Of a stretch of DNA of 64,000 nt, positions 51,828 through 59,863 are shown one piece after another. The DNA is from Palsa-343 sp036269135 (GTDB lineage Bacteria; Acidobacteriota; Terriglobia; Terriglobales; Acidobacteriaceae), in NCBI GenBank assembly GCA_036269135.1, contig DATASQ010000024.1, positions 14,763 through 78,762 on the forward strand. The letters run 5' to 3'. A program made the translations under genes and the position numbers. How positions within the stretch are numbered: position 1 is the stretch's first letter; every line of letters begins with the position of its first letter. The notes beneath the pieces were generated by a model, which was not told where the DNA came from, did not search any database, and was given only the letters and a program-made list of their open reading frames with translations.

Positions 51828-51839
51828 TATACTTGTATA
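51828..51839. promoter_or_regulatory. Palindromic operator-like site before the toxin-antitoxin pair
   Basis: TATAC-TT-GTATA is a 12-base palindrome 15 bases before the antitoxin ATG. Antitoxins of this RHH type usually bind such inverted repeats and repress their own operon. The sequence also resembles a -10 element. The spacing to the start is consistent with both roles. Confidence 0.55.
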
Positions 51840-51853
51840 GCGAGGTGCATGCC

Positions 51854-52078
51854 ATGCTTGCCATTCGCCTTCCGGAAGACATCGAAAAGCGTTTGGACCG
51901 TTTGGCGAAACGCTCCGGCCGCACGAAGACCTGGTACGCGCGCGAGGCGATTCTGCGGCACATTGAGGAGCTGGAAGACCTCCAGATCGCGGAGGAGCGG
52001 CTACGCGCGCTCAAAGAGGGCCGAAGCAGAACCTATACCCTGGAAGAGATCGAGCGCGAGCTTGGCCTGGACCATTGA
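51854..52078 (+). CDS. RelB/DinJ-type ribbon-helix-helix antitoxin
   Basis: A 74-residue protein. The N-terminal strand MLAIRLPEDIEKRLDRLAKR and the helix region after it form a ribbon-helix-helix DNA-binding fold, and the C-terminal half (about 40-74) is charged and would wrap the toxin (RSRTYTLEEIERELGLDH). It is likely unstable alone and represses its own promoter. The start ATG at 51854 follows the AGG-rich GCGAGGTG by a short distance. It overlaps the toxin gene by 17 bases. Confidence 0.85.
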   Translation: MLAIRLPEDIEKRLDRLAKRSGRTKTWYAREAILRHIEELEDLQIAEERLRALKEGRSRTYTLEEIERELGLDH

Positions 52079-52331
52079 GTTCGACGCCGGAGCCAAAAAA
52101 GATCTGTCCCGGCTCGACCCGCAAATCGCCCGGCGCATCACGGCGTTCCTGCGGGAACGCGTGGCCAGCCTCGAGAACCCCCGCAGCATGGATCAGGCGC
52201 TTCACGGATCGACTCTCGGCACCTTCTGGAGATATCGAGTGGGCGATTATCGCGTGATCTGCGACCTTCAGGCTGACAGGATTTTAGTTTTGGTTCTTCG
52301 CATCGCCCATCGCCGCGAGGTCTACCGATGA
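52062..52331 (+). CDS. RelE/ParE-superfamily toxin
   Basis: An 89-residue protein of the RelE/ParE fold: MAWTIEFDAGAKKDLSRLD at the N-terminus (start TTG at 52062), TFWRYRVGDYRVICDLQ in the middle, and RILVLVLRIAHRREVY at the C-terminus. RelE proteins cut mRNA in the ribosome; the Arg-rich core and the C-terminal His-Arg-Arg pattern agree. The TTG start is required to give the conserved AWTIEF beginning. It overlaps the antitoxin gene by 17 bases and tatD by four bases. Confidence 0.88.
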   Translation: MAWTIEFDAGAKKDLSRLDPQIARRITAFLRERVASLENPRSMDQALHGSTLGTFWRYRVGDYRVICDLQADRILVLVLRIAHRREVYR

Positions 52332-53167
52332 TCGACTCCCACGCCCATCTCGACAGCCCCCGCTACGATGAGGACCGCGATGCGCTGCTGGAACGAGCCT
52401 GGGCAGCCGGGGTGCGGGAGATCCTCTCCATCGGCATCGGCGAGGGGCCGGACACCATGGAGCAGGCTCTGGCGCTCAGCCGCCAATATGCCGGCCGCCC
52501 AGGAATTCCGAAGATCTGGGCCAGTGCCGGTGTCCATCCGCACGAGGCACGCCTGGCGGATGAGGCGGCGCTCGCGAAAGTCGATGCCCTGCTGCAGCAA
52601 CCGGAGGTTCTGGCCTGCGGTGAAATCGGCCTCGACTACTTTTACGACCACTCCCCCCGCGATGTGCAGAAGACGGTCTTCGCGCGGCAGATGGAGATTG
52701 CGGCGGGGCGAAAGAAGCCGATCATCATCCACTGCCGGCCCTCCAACAACAGCACCGATGCGTGGGACGACACGCTGGAGATGCTGCGGACGCAATGGGC
52801 GCCGACCGGGCTGGGGGGGATCCTGCACTGCTTTACCGGCGAGTGGCGGCACGCGCAGGGCGCCATGGATCTGGGCTTTCTCATCTCCTTCGCCGGCAAT
52901 GTGACCTTCCCCAAAGCCCAGGCGATCCGCGACGCGGCCGCCGCCGTGCCCCTGGATCGCATGCTGATCGAGACGGATTGCCCGTTTCTGGCCCCCCTGC
53001 CCAACCGCGGCAAGCGCAACGAACCCGCCTGGGTGAAGGAAGTCGCCGTCCAGATCGGCGGGTTGCGCGGCCTCGATCCGGAACACGTCGCCGTCACCAC
53101 CGCCGATAACTTCCGTGCCTTTTTCGGCATGGAAAAACCCTCCCCTGCCCGTGACCCAGCCCGGTAG
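52328..53167 (+). CDS. tatD: TatD-family metal-dependent hydrolase (DNase)
   Basis: A 279-residue amidohydrolase-fold protein. Metal ligands are visible in order: IDSHAHLDSP (His5 and His7), CGEIGLDYFY, PIIIHCRP, ILHCFTGEW and IETDCPFLAP. The family acts on DNA ends or acts in quality control. The start ATG overlaps the toxin stop by four bases. Its normal genomic neighbour metG is upstream, beyond the inserted toxin-antitoxin genes. Confidence 0.95.
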   Translation: MIDSHAHLDSPRYDEDRDALLERAWAAGVREILSIGIGEGPDTMEQALALSRQYAGRPGIPKIWASAGVHPHEARLADEAALAKVDALLQQPEVLACGEIGLDYFYDHSPRDVQKTVFARQMEIAAGRKKPIIIHCRPSNNSTDAWDDTLEMLRTQWAPTGLGGILHCFTGEWRHAQGAMDLGFLISFAGNVTFPKAQAIRDAAAAVPLDRMLIETDCPFLAPLPNRGKRNEPAWVKEVAVQIGGLRGLDPEHVAVTTADNFRAFFGMEKPSPARDPAR

Positions 53168-53197
53168 CGGATAATCTAAAGAGACAGAGGCAAGGAA

Positions 53198-53698
53198 ATG
53201 GCAGCGGAGAACTCTTTCGACATCGCGAGCAAGGTGGACCTGCAGGAGGTGCGCAACGCCATCGACCAGGCGACGAAGGAAGTCCGCACCCGTTTCGACC
53301 TGAAGGATTCGAAGTCGGATATCCGTCTGGAAGGCGAAGACGCGATCCAGCTGACCTCGGTCGACAACTACAAGCTGGAAGCGGTGACCGAGATCCTGCG
53401 GCAGAAGCTGGTGAAGCGCGGCGTCTCGCTCAAAGCACTGACCTTTGGCGTCATCGAGCCCGCATCGGGCTCTACGGTTCGGCAAAAGGTAACCCTGCAG
53501 CAGGGCATCGCCGGCGAAAAGGCCAAAGAAATCGTTAGGATTATTAAGGACTCGAAGAAAAAGGTGCAGGCGTCCATTCAGGGAGACACGGTCCGCGTGT
53601 CGGCCAAGGACCGCGATGCCCTCCAGGAAGTGATCGCGCTGCTGCGCGGCCGCGACCTGGGAATCGACATGCAGTTCACGAATTACCGTTCGAACTGA
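53198..53698 (+). CDS. yajQ: YajQ family protein (c-di-GMP or nucleotide binding)
   Basis: A 166-residue protein of the YajQ (DUF520) family: ENSFDIASKVDLQEVRNAID, RFDLKDSKSDIRLEG and the C-terminal RVSAKDRDALQEVI and FTNYRS are conserved, giving the two-domain ferredoxin-like fold. Homologues bind c-di-GMP or nucleotides and influence transcription. Its presence next to GGDEF-EAL in this window may only be a coincidence. AGGCAAGGAA sits before the ATG. Confidence 0.92.
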   Translation: MAAENSFDIASKVDLQEVRNAIDQATKEVRTRFDLKDSKSDIRLEGEDAIQLTSVDNYKLEAVTEILRQKLVKRGVSLKALTFGVIEPASGSTVRQKVTLQQGIAGEKAKEIVRIIKDSKKKVQASIQGDTVRVSAKDRDALQEVIALLRGRDLGIDMQFTNYRSN

Positions 53699-53730
53699 AC
53701 GGCGGCCCGGCAGGTTGGAGAATCCACCGA

Positions 53731-54723
53731 GTGAGCACTGCGACGACATCGACGGCCAGGGAAATCTTCGAACTGCTCCACGACGATCTTGCGGCCATTG
53801 AGCGCGAGTTCGGCACGGACGCCGTGTCGTCGGTTCAGGCGATCACCGAGATCTCCGATTACCTGCGCGAAGGCGGCGGCAAGCGCATTCGCCCTTCCCT
53901 GCTGCTGCTGGCGGCGCGCAGCCTGGGCTACACCGCACACGGCATGATCCGCCTGGGCGCTGTGGTGGAGATGGTCCACACGGCGACGCTGGTCCACGAC
54001 GACATCATCGACGGCGCGGACAAGCGCCGCGGGCGGCCCTCGACCAATCGCGCCTGGGGCAACGGCAAATGCGTGCTGGTGGGCGACTGGCTGTACATGC
54101 AGGCGTTTCGCGTCGCGCTGGAAGAGCGCGATTTCCGCGTGCTGGAGCTGCTCATCGGCCTCACCCAGCAGATGGTGGAAGGCGAGCTGCTGCAGATGGA
54201 ACGGCTGGGCAAGCCGATTTCCGAAAGCGAATACACCGACCTTATCTACCGCAAGACCGCCTGCCTTTTCGAGGTTTCCATGCGGCTCGGCGCGGTGTTG
54301 GCCGGCGCGGACCAGACAACCGAGGACTCGATGGGCGAGTACGGGCGCAATCTCGGGCTGGCCTTTCAGATTGTCGACGACGTGCTCGACCTGACTGCCA
54401 CCGAAGAGGTCCTGGGCAAGCCGGTGGCCAGCGATCTGCGCGAAGGCAAAGCGACCCTGGCTGTGATCCACACCCTCGAGAACGGCAGCACCCCGGCGGA
54501 GCGCGCGGCCATCCAGACCGTCCTTGAGGATCAGAATTTCGAGCGCGTCTCCCATGAGGAGATCCTGCGCATTCTGAACCGCAACCATTCGATGCACTAC
54601 GCCATGCAGGCCGCCTTCCGATATGCGGCTGCGGCCCAGACGGCGCTGGCCGTGCTGCCCGAGTCGGAATACAAGCGGGCACTGCAATGGATGCCCGAGT
54701 TCGTGGTCGCCCGCGAAAAGTAA
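53731..54723 (+). CDS. ispB: Polyprenyl diphosphate synthase (long-chain)
   Basis: A 330-residue trans-isoprenyl diphosphate synthase. The first Asp-rich motif is DDIID at residues 90-94 (HDDIIDGAD) and the second is DDVLD at 216-220. Both are used with magnesium to bind allylic and isopentenyl diphosphates. The product is probably the side chain of quinones (octaprenyl or similar); chain length is not visible from motifs alone. Starts at GTG 53731. It lies between yajQ and lpxD on the same strand. Confidence 0.9.
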   Translation: MSTATTSTAREIFELLHDDLAAIEREFGTDAVSSVQAITEISDYLREGGGKRIRPSLLLLAARSLGYTAHGMIRLGAVVEMVHTATLVHDDIIDGADKRRGRPSTNRAWGNGKCVLVGDWLYMQAFRVALEERDFRVLELLIGLTQQMVEGELLQMERLGKPISESEYTDLIYRKTACLFEVSMRLGAVLAGADQTTEDSMGEYGRNLGLAFQIVDDVLDLTATEEVLGKPVASDLREGKATLAVIHTLENGSTPAERAAIQTVLEDQNFERVSHEEILRILNRNHSMHYAMQAAFRYAAAAQTALAVLPESEYKRALQWMPEFVVAREK

Positions 54724-54768
54724 CCGTCGCTGCCGTTTCCTTCCCGCCCGCTGTACTCTGAAGAACAA

Positions 54769-55773
54769 ATGAAACTGTCCCAGGTGGCCCAGGCCCTGAA
54801 CGCGGAGCTGCGTTTGTCGGACGCGGATGCGGAGGTGGACGGCGTCGCCAGCGCTCCGACGGCAACGCCTCGAACGCTGGTCTTTGCCGAGGATGCGACG
54901 AGCCTTGCCCGGGCCCTCGAGTCGCCGGCCGCAGCCGTCCTCCTCAGCCCAAAACTGGCGGATCGCGCTGCAGGGAAATCGCTGCTCCTCGCCGCGCAAC
55001 CCAAGCTGGCCTTTGCGCAGGCGGCGCGACTGCTGCGGCCCGCGTTTGCGGCGTCGGGCGTGCATCCGTCGGCAGTCGTGCATCCGTCGGCCCAACTCGG
55101 CGCGGAGGTCTCGGTCGGCGCCGGCGCCGTTATCGAAGCGGACGCTTCGATCGGAGAGGGCACGCGCATCGATGCCGGCGCGGTGATCGGCGCCGGGGTG
55201 CGCATCGGCGCCCACTGCCATCTTTATCCCCGGGTCGTGGTGTATGCGGGAACCGAACTCGGCCACGATGTCATCGTGCACGCCGGAGCGGTGCTCGGCT
55301 CCGATGGTTTCGGCTATGTGCGCGACGCAAACACCGGCGCCTATCTCCAGTTCCCGCAGCAGGGGCGGCTGGTCATTGAAGACGACGTCGAGATTGGCGC
55401 CAACACCACCATCGACCGCGGCGCCCTCGAGGAGACCCGCATCGAGCGCGGAGTGAAGATCGATAACCTGGTGCACCTCGGCCACAACGTCCGCATCGGA
55501 CACGACGTGGTCATCGCGGCGCAGACCGGCGTGTCCGGCTCGAGCAGCATCGGCGCGAATGCCATCGTCGGGGGTCAGGTCGGCATCGGCGACCACGCCA
55601 TCGTGGAGGAGGAGGTCATCCTGGGCTCCGGCTCCGGCGTTCTCACCCATAAGAAGGTCCGCGGCCGGGGCGTGGTCTTCTGGGGCCGCCCGGCGCGGCC
55701 GCTGCATCAATACCTGAAGGAGCTGGCGGTGCTGGCGCGGCTCGCGCGCGGGTCCGCTCCAAAGCAGGAGTAG
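54769..55773 (+). CDS. lpxD: UDP-3-O-acylglucosamine N-acyltransferase
   Basis: A 334-residue acyltransferase of lipid A synthesis. An N-terminal uridine-binding domain (about residues 1-100) is followed by a long left-handed beta-helix with hexapeptide repeats such as IGAGVRIGAHCHLYP and ANTTIDRGALEETRIERG, and the conserved HLGHNVRIGHDVVIAAQTG containing the catalytic His. The C-terminus ends in a helical part (LHQYLKELAVLARLARG). It indicates an outer membrane with lipid A. The next gene starts only two bases after its stop. Confidence 0.94.
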   Translation: MKLSQVAQALNAELRLSDADAEVDGVASAPTATPRTLVFAEDATSLARALESPAAAVLLSPKLADRAAGKSLLLAAQPKLAFAQAARLLRPAFAASGVHPSAVVHPSAQLGAEVSVGAGAVIEADASIGEGTRIDAGAVIGAGVRIGAHCHLYPRVVVYAGTELGHDVIVHAGAVLGSDGFGYVRDANTGAYLQFPQQGRLVIEDDVEIGANTTIDRGALEETRIERGVKIDNLVHLGHNVRIGHDVVIAAQTGVSGSSSIGANAIVGGQVGIGDHAIVEEEVILGSGSGVLTHKKVRGRGVVFWGRPARPLHQYLKELAVLARLARGSAPKQE

Positions 55774-55775
55774 CT

Positions 55776-56408
55776 TTGGCGGTCGTGGTGGTCGGCGGGC
55801 AGACGCGCAACATCGGGAAAACGTCGGTTGTCGCCGGGCTCATTGCCCGTCTGCCGGAACTCCGCTGGTCCGCTTTTAAGATCACCCAGTACGGGCACGG
55901 CTTCTGCACCGCCGACGGCAAACCCTGCCAGTGTCAGACAGCGGACGCCTGCGTCGCGGTGAACCGCGAACGCGACCCGGCCAGCGGTACCGACACTTCG
56001 CGGTTTCTGGCGGCCGGAGCGGAGCGGTCGATCTGGGTCCGCACCCGGATCGGCGCCTTGTCCGACGCCATGCCGCGCGTGTCGCAGGAGCTGGCGCAGT
56101 CGGAGAACGCCATCCTGGAGTCCAACAGCATTCTGGAGTTTTTGCGCCCCGATCTTTACCTGACGGTGCTCGACCCGGCGGTGACCGATTTCAAGGAATC
56201 CGCCCGCCGGTTTCTGGATCGCGCCGATGCGGTACTGCTCGCGTCGGACCTTGCCGGCGGCGGTGACTGGCAGGCCCTCGACCCGCCCACGCCGTCAGAC
56301 AAACCGCGGTTCCCGATTGCGCCGCCGTCGTACGTGTCCGACGATCTGGTGGAATTCGTGCGCGCGCGTCTGACAGAAAATTCCGCCCGTCTGACACCGG
56401 AACTCTAG
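55776..56408 (+). CDS. MobB-like SIMIBI P-loop NTPase, function unknown
   Basis: A 210-residue protein starting at TTG 55776 with AGGAG upstream. The nucleotide-binding loop is GGQTRNIGKTSVVAGL at residues 7-22 (a GXXXXXGKT form as in dethiobiotin synthase and related SIMIBI NTPases). A later GTDTSRFLAAGAERSIWV region resembles the DXXXXXXAGA segment of MobB, and LESNSILEFLRPDLYLTVLD follows. Between them is a Cys-rich part, HGFCTADGKPCQCQTADAC, with five Cys in about 20 residues, which may bind metal. It is not a typical MobB because of these Cys residues and no molybdenum genes nearby. The start is two bases after lpxD. Confidence 0.6.
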   Translation: MAVVVVGGQTRNIGKTSVVAGLIARLPELRWSAFKITQYGHGFCTADGKPCQCQTADACVAVNRERDPASGTDTSRFLAAGAERSIWVRTRIGALSDAMPRVSQELAQSENAILESNSILEFLRPDLYLTVLDPAVTDFKESARRFLDRADAVLLASDLAGGGDWQALDPPTPSDKPRFPIAPPSYVSDDLVEFVRARLTENSARLTPEL

Positions 56409-57490
56409 CCCTCGCTTTTCGCAGCCGCGTGCTCCTTTGCGGCCAGATAGGCGTTGCGGCGCCGGTAAGCGGCCAGATAGCGCGCATCTTCGGCATAGCT
56501 GGTGGGGTAAATAGGCGGAACCGGCAGACGATGCAGTTCCGCGTCCACGTTGGCGAAGGTAAAAGCGCACACATTGCTCAAAGCGGTGCTGGTGCGGTCC
56601 CGGCTGATGCGGGTGATGGCCGTCTCCACCGCGATCGAGGTATCCCCGGTGTAGGTGACGCGGCTGACAAAGTGCAGCTTGTCGCCCATCCGGACCGGCT
56701 GGTAGAAGTTGATGCGATCGACAGAAACCAGCAGCGCCCGGTCGCTGGCCGCCAGTTCGGAGCAGATGTGCGCGATCATGAGGGCGCGGTGGGCCACATA
56801 GCCGCCAAAGATGGTTTGCGGCACGTTCTCCTGCTCCGGGTAGGTGCGCTCCCAGCCCTCGGCAGTCAGCTGACCGGCCAGCCTTCCGGCAAAGCCGCTT
56901 TGGTCCTGCGCATCGTGCAGATGGCGCAGCAACCCATACTCCTCGCGGGAAGGCGGCTCGTCGGCCGCCGTCAGATGCTGCCGGTAGGCTTCCCGCCGAT
57001 GGCGCGCCCGATCCGCGCGGGTGCAGTCGAGACGGCTGCGGCAGTCCAGGGGGGGCAGCGGGACGCTGTGTTCTTCGCCATGCTCGTCCTCGAGGCGCCC
57101 CACCATCGTGAAGTAGCAGGAGGCGATGTGGGGGTGCTCGCAATCCGGCTGCTCGATGCGAACGCCGACTTCCATGGATGTCCGGCCGACCAGGTTCACG
57201 CGAGCCCGCAGGATAAGGTCGCGGCTTTCGTCCGGAACATTCCGCACGCGCATGGAATCCATGGCGGCGGTGACCACGCGCGCCGTCGGGTGCCAGTGCC
57301 GCACGTAGCGGAGGGCGGTGTCTTCGGCCAGCTTGTCCAGAACCTCCAGCAGAAGGCCGGCGCGCAGGTTGGACCGCACCGGCTGGTCGACGAGCTGGAA
57401 ACGGCGCCGCAGGACGCGATCCGTGCTGAACCGCAGGCGCCGCGTCACCGAGGTCTCCACCGGAGTGAGGAAAACAGGAGGGTCGGGCAT
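56405..57490 (-). CDS. Double hotdog acyl-CoA thioesterase (ACOT/BFIT-like)
   Basis: A 361-residue protein with two hotdog domains. The first, about residues 30-130, has DSMRVRNVPDESRDLILRAR, and the second, from about residue 205, has PQTIFGGYVAHRALMIAHIC, where the GG-Y segment follows the typical hotdog helix. The tandem arrangement of hotdog domains is typical of acyl-CoA thioesterases. The substrate chain length is not visible. It stands alone; its stop codon overlaps the stop of the convergent gene in a CTAG. Confidence 0.75.
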   Translation of the reverse strand: MPDPPVFLTPVETSVTRRLRFSTDRVLRRRFQLVDQPVRSNLRAGLLLEVLDKLAEDTALRYVRHWHPTARVVTAAMDSMRVRNVPDESRDLILRARVNLVGRTSMEVGVRIEQPDCEHPHIASCYFTMVGRLEDEHGEEHSVPLPPLDCRSRLDCTRADRARHRREAYRQHLTAADEPPSREEYGLLRHLHDAQDQSGFAGRLAGQLTAEGWERTYPEQENVPQTIFGGYVAHRALMIAHICSELAASDRALLVSVDRINFYQPVRMGDKLHFVSRVTYTGDTSIAVETAITRISRDRTSTALSNVCAFTFANVDAELHRLPVPPIYPTSYAEDARYLAAYRRRNAYLAAKEHAAAKSEG

Positions 57491-57539
57491 GGGACTTCAG
57501 AATACGTGCCGGCTCGGAATCGCGGCAGATTACGGCGGT

Positions 57540-57761
57540 TTAGCCCTGCTTGCCGAAGGGCTCCCGCTTCATCGCTCCGTCGCGCTGCTTCACCAGCATC
57601 TCCACCTTGCCTTCGGCCTCTTCCAGCTGCCGGCGGCATTCGGCGGAGAGCAGCGTCCCCTCTTCGAAGAGCTTGATCGACTCTTCCAGGGGCACGTCGC
57701 CGCGTTCCATCTGCGCGACGATCTCCTCCAGCTTCTTCAGAGAATCCTCAAAGTTGGGCAA
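57540..57761 (-). CDS. xseB: Exodeoxyribonuclease VII small subunit
   Basis: A 73-residue protein, the usual length for XseB. The conserved block is NFEDSLKKLEEIVAQMERGD and VPLEESIKLFEEGTLL, both helical, as in the small subunit that forms a complex with XseA to degrade single-stranded DNA. Start is a TTG at 57761, preceded by GGGAGG; other in-frame codons further upstream lie in the previous gene and would add 32 unrelated residues. It overlaps the preceding gene by 14 bases. No xseA is present in the window. Confidence 0.88.
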   Translation of the reverse strand: MPNFEDSLKKLEEIVAQMERGDVPLEESIKLFEEGTLLSAECRRQLEEAEGKVEMLVKQRDGAMKREPFGKQG

Positions 57762-59676
57762 CGCCGGTTCCCTCCCGAGCGCCGGCGGAGGCAGCCGCCA
57801 CTCCGGCGCCGGGCAGCACCGCCGCCAGCACTTCGGCCGCCGCGCTGTAGCGCCCAAAGGGGGCGCTCACCTGAGCCCCCTGCACCATGCTCCGCGCCGC
57901 CGCCAGCATCTCCTGGGCGATGCGCACGCCCTCGGCCCGTGCCGCATCCGGGGTGGCAGCTTTTTGCATCCGGATGAGGATTTCGTCCGGCACGCTGACC
58001 CGCAGGTCGTTCTTCATGAACTCCGCATTGCGCAGGCTGGTGAGCGGCCAGATGCCGGCCACCACCGGAATGCGGAAGCCCTCGATACGCTTCAGGAAAG
58101 CCTCGAGCACGCGCAGGTCGAAGACCGGCTGGGTAATGGCATACTCGGCGCCGGCCTCGACCTTCCAGGCAAAGCGGCGAATTTCGTGATCGACGTCGGG
58201 CACGCCCGGATTGGCCGCCACGGCGATCGTGAATCCGGTCGAGCCGCCGATCGGATTGCTCCCGATATCCAGCCCGTGATTCAGCCGCCGCACAATGTTC
58301 ACCAGGCCGATGGCGTCCACGTCGTAGACCGCCGTGGCGTCGGGATAGTTGCCCAGCTTGGGTGGATCGCCGGTCAGGCAGAGAATGTTCTTCAGGCCAA
58401 TCGACGAGGCACCCAGCAGATCGCTCTGGATGCTCAGCACATTGCGGTCGCGGCAGGTGTAGTGCAGCAGCGTCTCGATGCCGGTCTTCTGCTGGATCTG
58501 GATGCAGAGGCTCTGCGCGCTCATGCGCGCCGAAGCCCGCGGCGAGTCGGGCACATTGATGGCATGCACCCCAAGGTCCGCCATCGCCTGCGCGCCCGCA
58601 AGTTCCTTCGCACAGTCAATGCCGCGCGGGGGAACAATCTCCACCATGGTGACAAAGGCGCCTTCGTGGATCAGCCGTCCGAGGCGCGACCGCTCGGAGA
58701 CGTGCACCGGCGGCGTTTCCGTTACGATCGGCTCCTGCCGCGAGGCGCGCTGGCTGGCCGCCTGCGCCTCGGTGGCCCGCAGCGCGGATTTCATGGCGCG
58801 GATGTGCTGCGCGGTCGTGCCGCAACAGCCTCCGATGAACTGAACGCCGGCGCGGGTGAACTTGCGCGCAAAACTCGCCATGTATTCCGGCGAGCACAGA
58901 TAGATGTTGCGGCCGTCGACCGAGCGCGGCATACCGGCGTTGGGCATCGCCATCAGCGGCAGGCTGGTGGTGGCCGCCATCCGCTCGATGGCCGTCAGCA
59001 CCGTAGCCGGACCGACGCTGCAGTTCACGCCCATCCCGTCCGCTCCCCAGGAAGCGATCCGGGCGGCGGCGGCTTCCGCGGAGGCTCCGTCGAGGCAGTT
59101 GGCCTCTTCATCGATGGTCACCATCACGACGACCGGCACATCCGGGGCAGCGGCCCGCGCCGCCAGCACGGCCTGTTCCGCCTCATTCAGAGCCGGCATG
59201 GTTTCAATAATGAGCAAATCGACGCCCACGCCGGGACCGCCTGCGGTTAAAGAGCGAATCTGCTCGGCGAACGCCTCCTGTGCTTCTCCCAGGCTGATTT
59301 TGCCCAGAGGCTCCAGGTGCACACCCAGAGGGCCGACGGATCCGGCCACCCAGGCCGTGCCCGCCTGCTTGTCGGCGAGCTGCCGCACGGCCTGGCGAGC
59401 GAGGGCGACGCCGGCCCGGTTAATGTCAGCAACCTTGTCCCGCAGACCGTAGCGCTCCAGACGGACGGAGTTTGCGCCAAAGGTATTGGTTTCGATGATT
59501 TCCGCGCCGGCCTGGAGGTACTCCTCGTGCACGCCTCGCACCAGCTCCGGCTGGGACAGATTCAGCTCGTCGAAACAGCGATTGATGAAGACGCCGCGCG
59601 CGTACAGCGAGGTACCCATGGCGCCGTCGCAGAGCACGGTGCGCCGGCCAAAGATCGAGTCCAGTCGGTTGGGCAT
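57748..59676 (-). CDS. Homocysteine S-methyltransferase / methylenetetrahydrofolate reductase fusion
   Basis: A 642-residue bifunctional protein. The N-terminal domain (about residues 1-290) is homocysteine S-methyltransferase: LCDGAMGTSLYARG near the start, VNCSVG, and GGCCGTTAQHIRAM, with the three zinc-binding Cys. The C-terminal domain (about 340-600) is a MetF-type FAD-dependent reductase (VTMVEIVPPRG, ILCLTGDPPKLG, EYAITQPVFDL). Such fusions are known in Bacteria and probably couple regeneration of methyl-folate with methionine synthesis. The start ATG at 59676 has GAGAG upstream; ATG at 59694 is an alternative. It overlaps xseB. Confidence 0.88.
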   Translation of the reverse strand: MPNRLDSIFGRRTVLCDGAMGTSLYARGVFINRCFDELNLSQPELVRGVHEEYLQAGAEIIETNTFGANSVRLERYGLRDKVADINRAGVALARQAVRQLADKQAGTAWVAGSVGPLGVHLEPLGKISLGEAQEAFAEQIRSLTAGGPGVGVDLLIIETMPALNEAEQAVLAARAAAPDVPVVVMVTIDEEANCLDGASAEAAAARIASWGADGMGVNCSVGPATVLTAIERMAATTSLPLMAMPNAGMPRSVDGRNIYLCSPEYMASFARKFTRAGVQFIGGCCGTTAQHIRAMKSALRATEAQAASQRASRQEPIVTETPPVHVSERSRLGRLIHEGAFVTMVEIVPPRGIDCAKELAGAQAMADLGVHAINVPDSPRASARMSAQSLCIQIQQKTGIETLLHYTCRDRNVLSIQSDLLGASSIGLKNILCLTGDPPKLGNYPDATAVYDVDAIGLVNIVRRLNHGLDIGSNPIGGSTGFTIAVAANPGVPDVDHEIRRFAWKVEAGAEYAITQPVFDLRVLEAFLKRIEGFRIPVVAGIWPLTSLRNAEFMKNDLRVSVPDEILIRMQKAATPDAARAEGVRIAQEMLAAARSMVQGAQVSAPFGRYSAAAEVLAAVLPGAGVAAASAGAREGTGVAQL

Positions 59677-59696
59677 GGGGTATCTCTCGATCATGG

Positions 59697-59809
59697 TATC
59701 AGGGCGGGGCGCGGGCTCCGCGGCCCCCGGAGCGCAGCCGGCGAGAGCGGCCGCACGCGGGTCGCGGGAAGCCGGTTTGCGGCGCGAAGAAGGTTCGGCG
59801 GCCCTGATA
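59697..59809 (-). promoter_or_regulatory. Inverted repeat enclosing a GC-rich leader before the methionine-cycle gene
   Basis: TATCAGGGC at 59697-59705 and its complement GCCCTGATA at 59801-59809 face each other across 95 GC-rich bases that can themselves form hairpins (for example GCTCCG with CGGAGC). On the minus strand this would fold as a structured leader ending two bases before the alternative ATG at 59694. However, TTACGG and TATATC spaced 17 bases apart on the minus strand could be a promoter whose -10 element overlaps one arm, in which case the repeat would be DNA-level. No known SAM, SAH or folate riboswitch core was recognised. This stretch and the rest of the gap to 59863 hold no other feature. 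Confidence 0.35.
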
Positions 59810-59863
59810 TACTTGCCTTTCCCACAATCCGTAATAACCAGGGCAGGGCGAGGTTCTACCGTT

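Noticed and set aside
49549..52014. An 821-codon open frame on the minus strand
   Set aside because: It is antisense to metG, whose HIGH and KMSKS motifs are intact.
59677..59863. Known SAM, SAH or tetrahydrofolate riboswitch
   Set aside because: None of their conserved cores was recognised; only an inverted repeat with hairpins between was seen.
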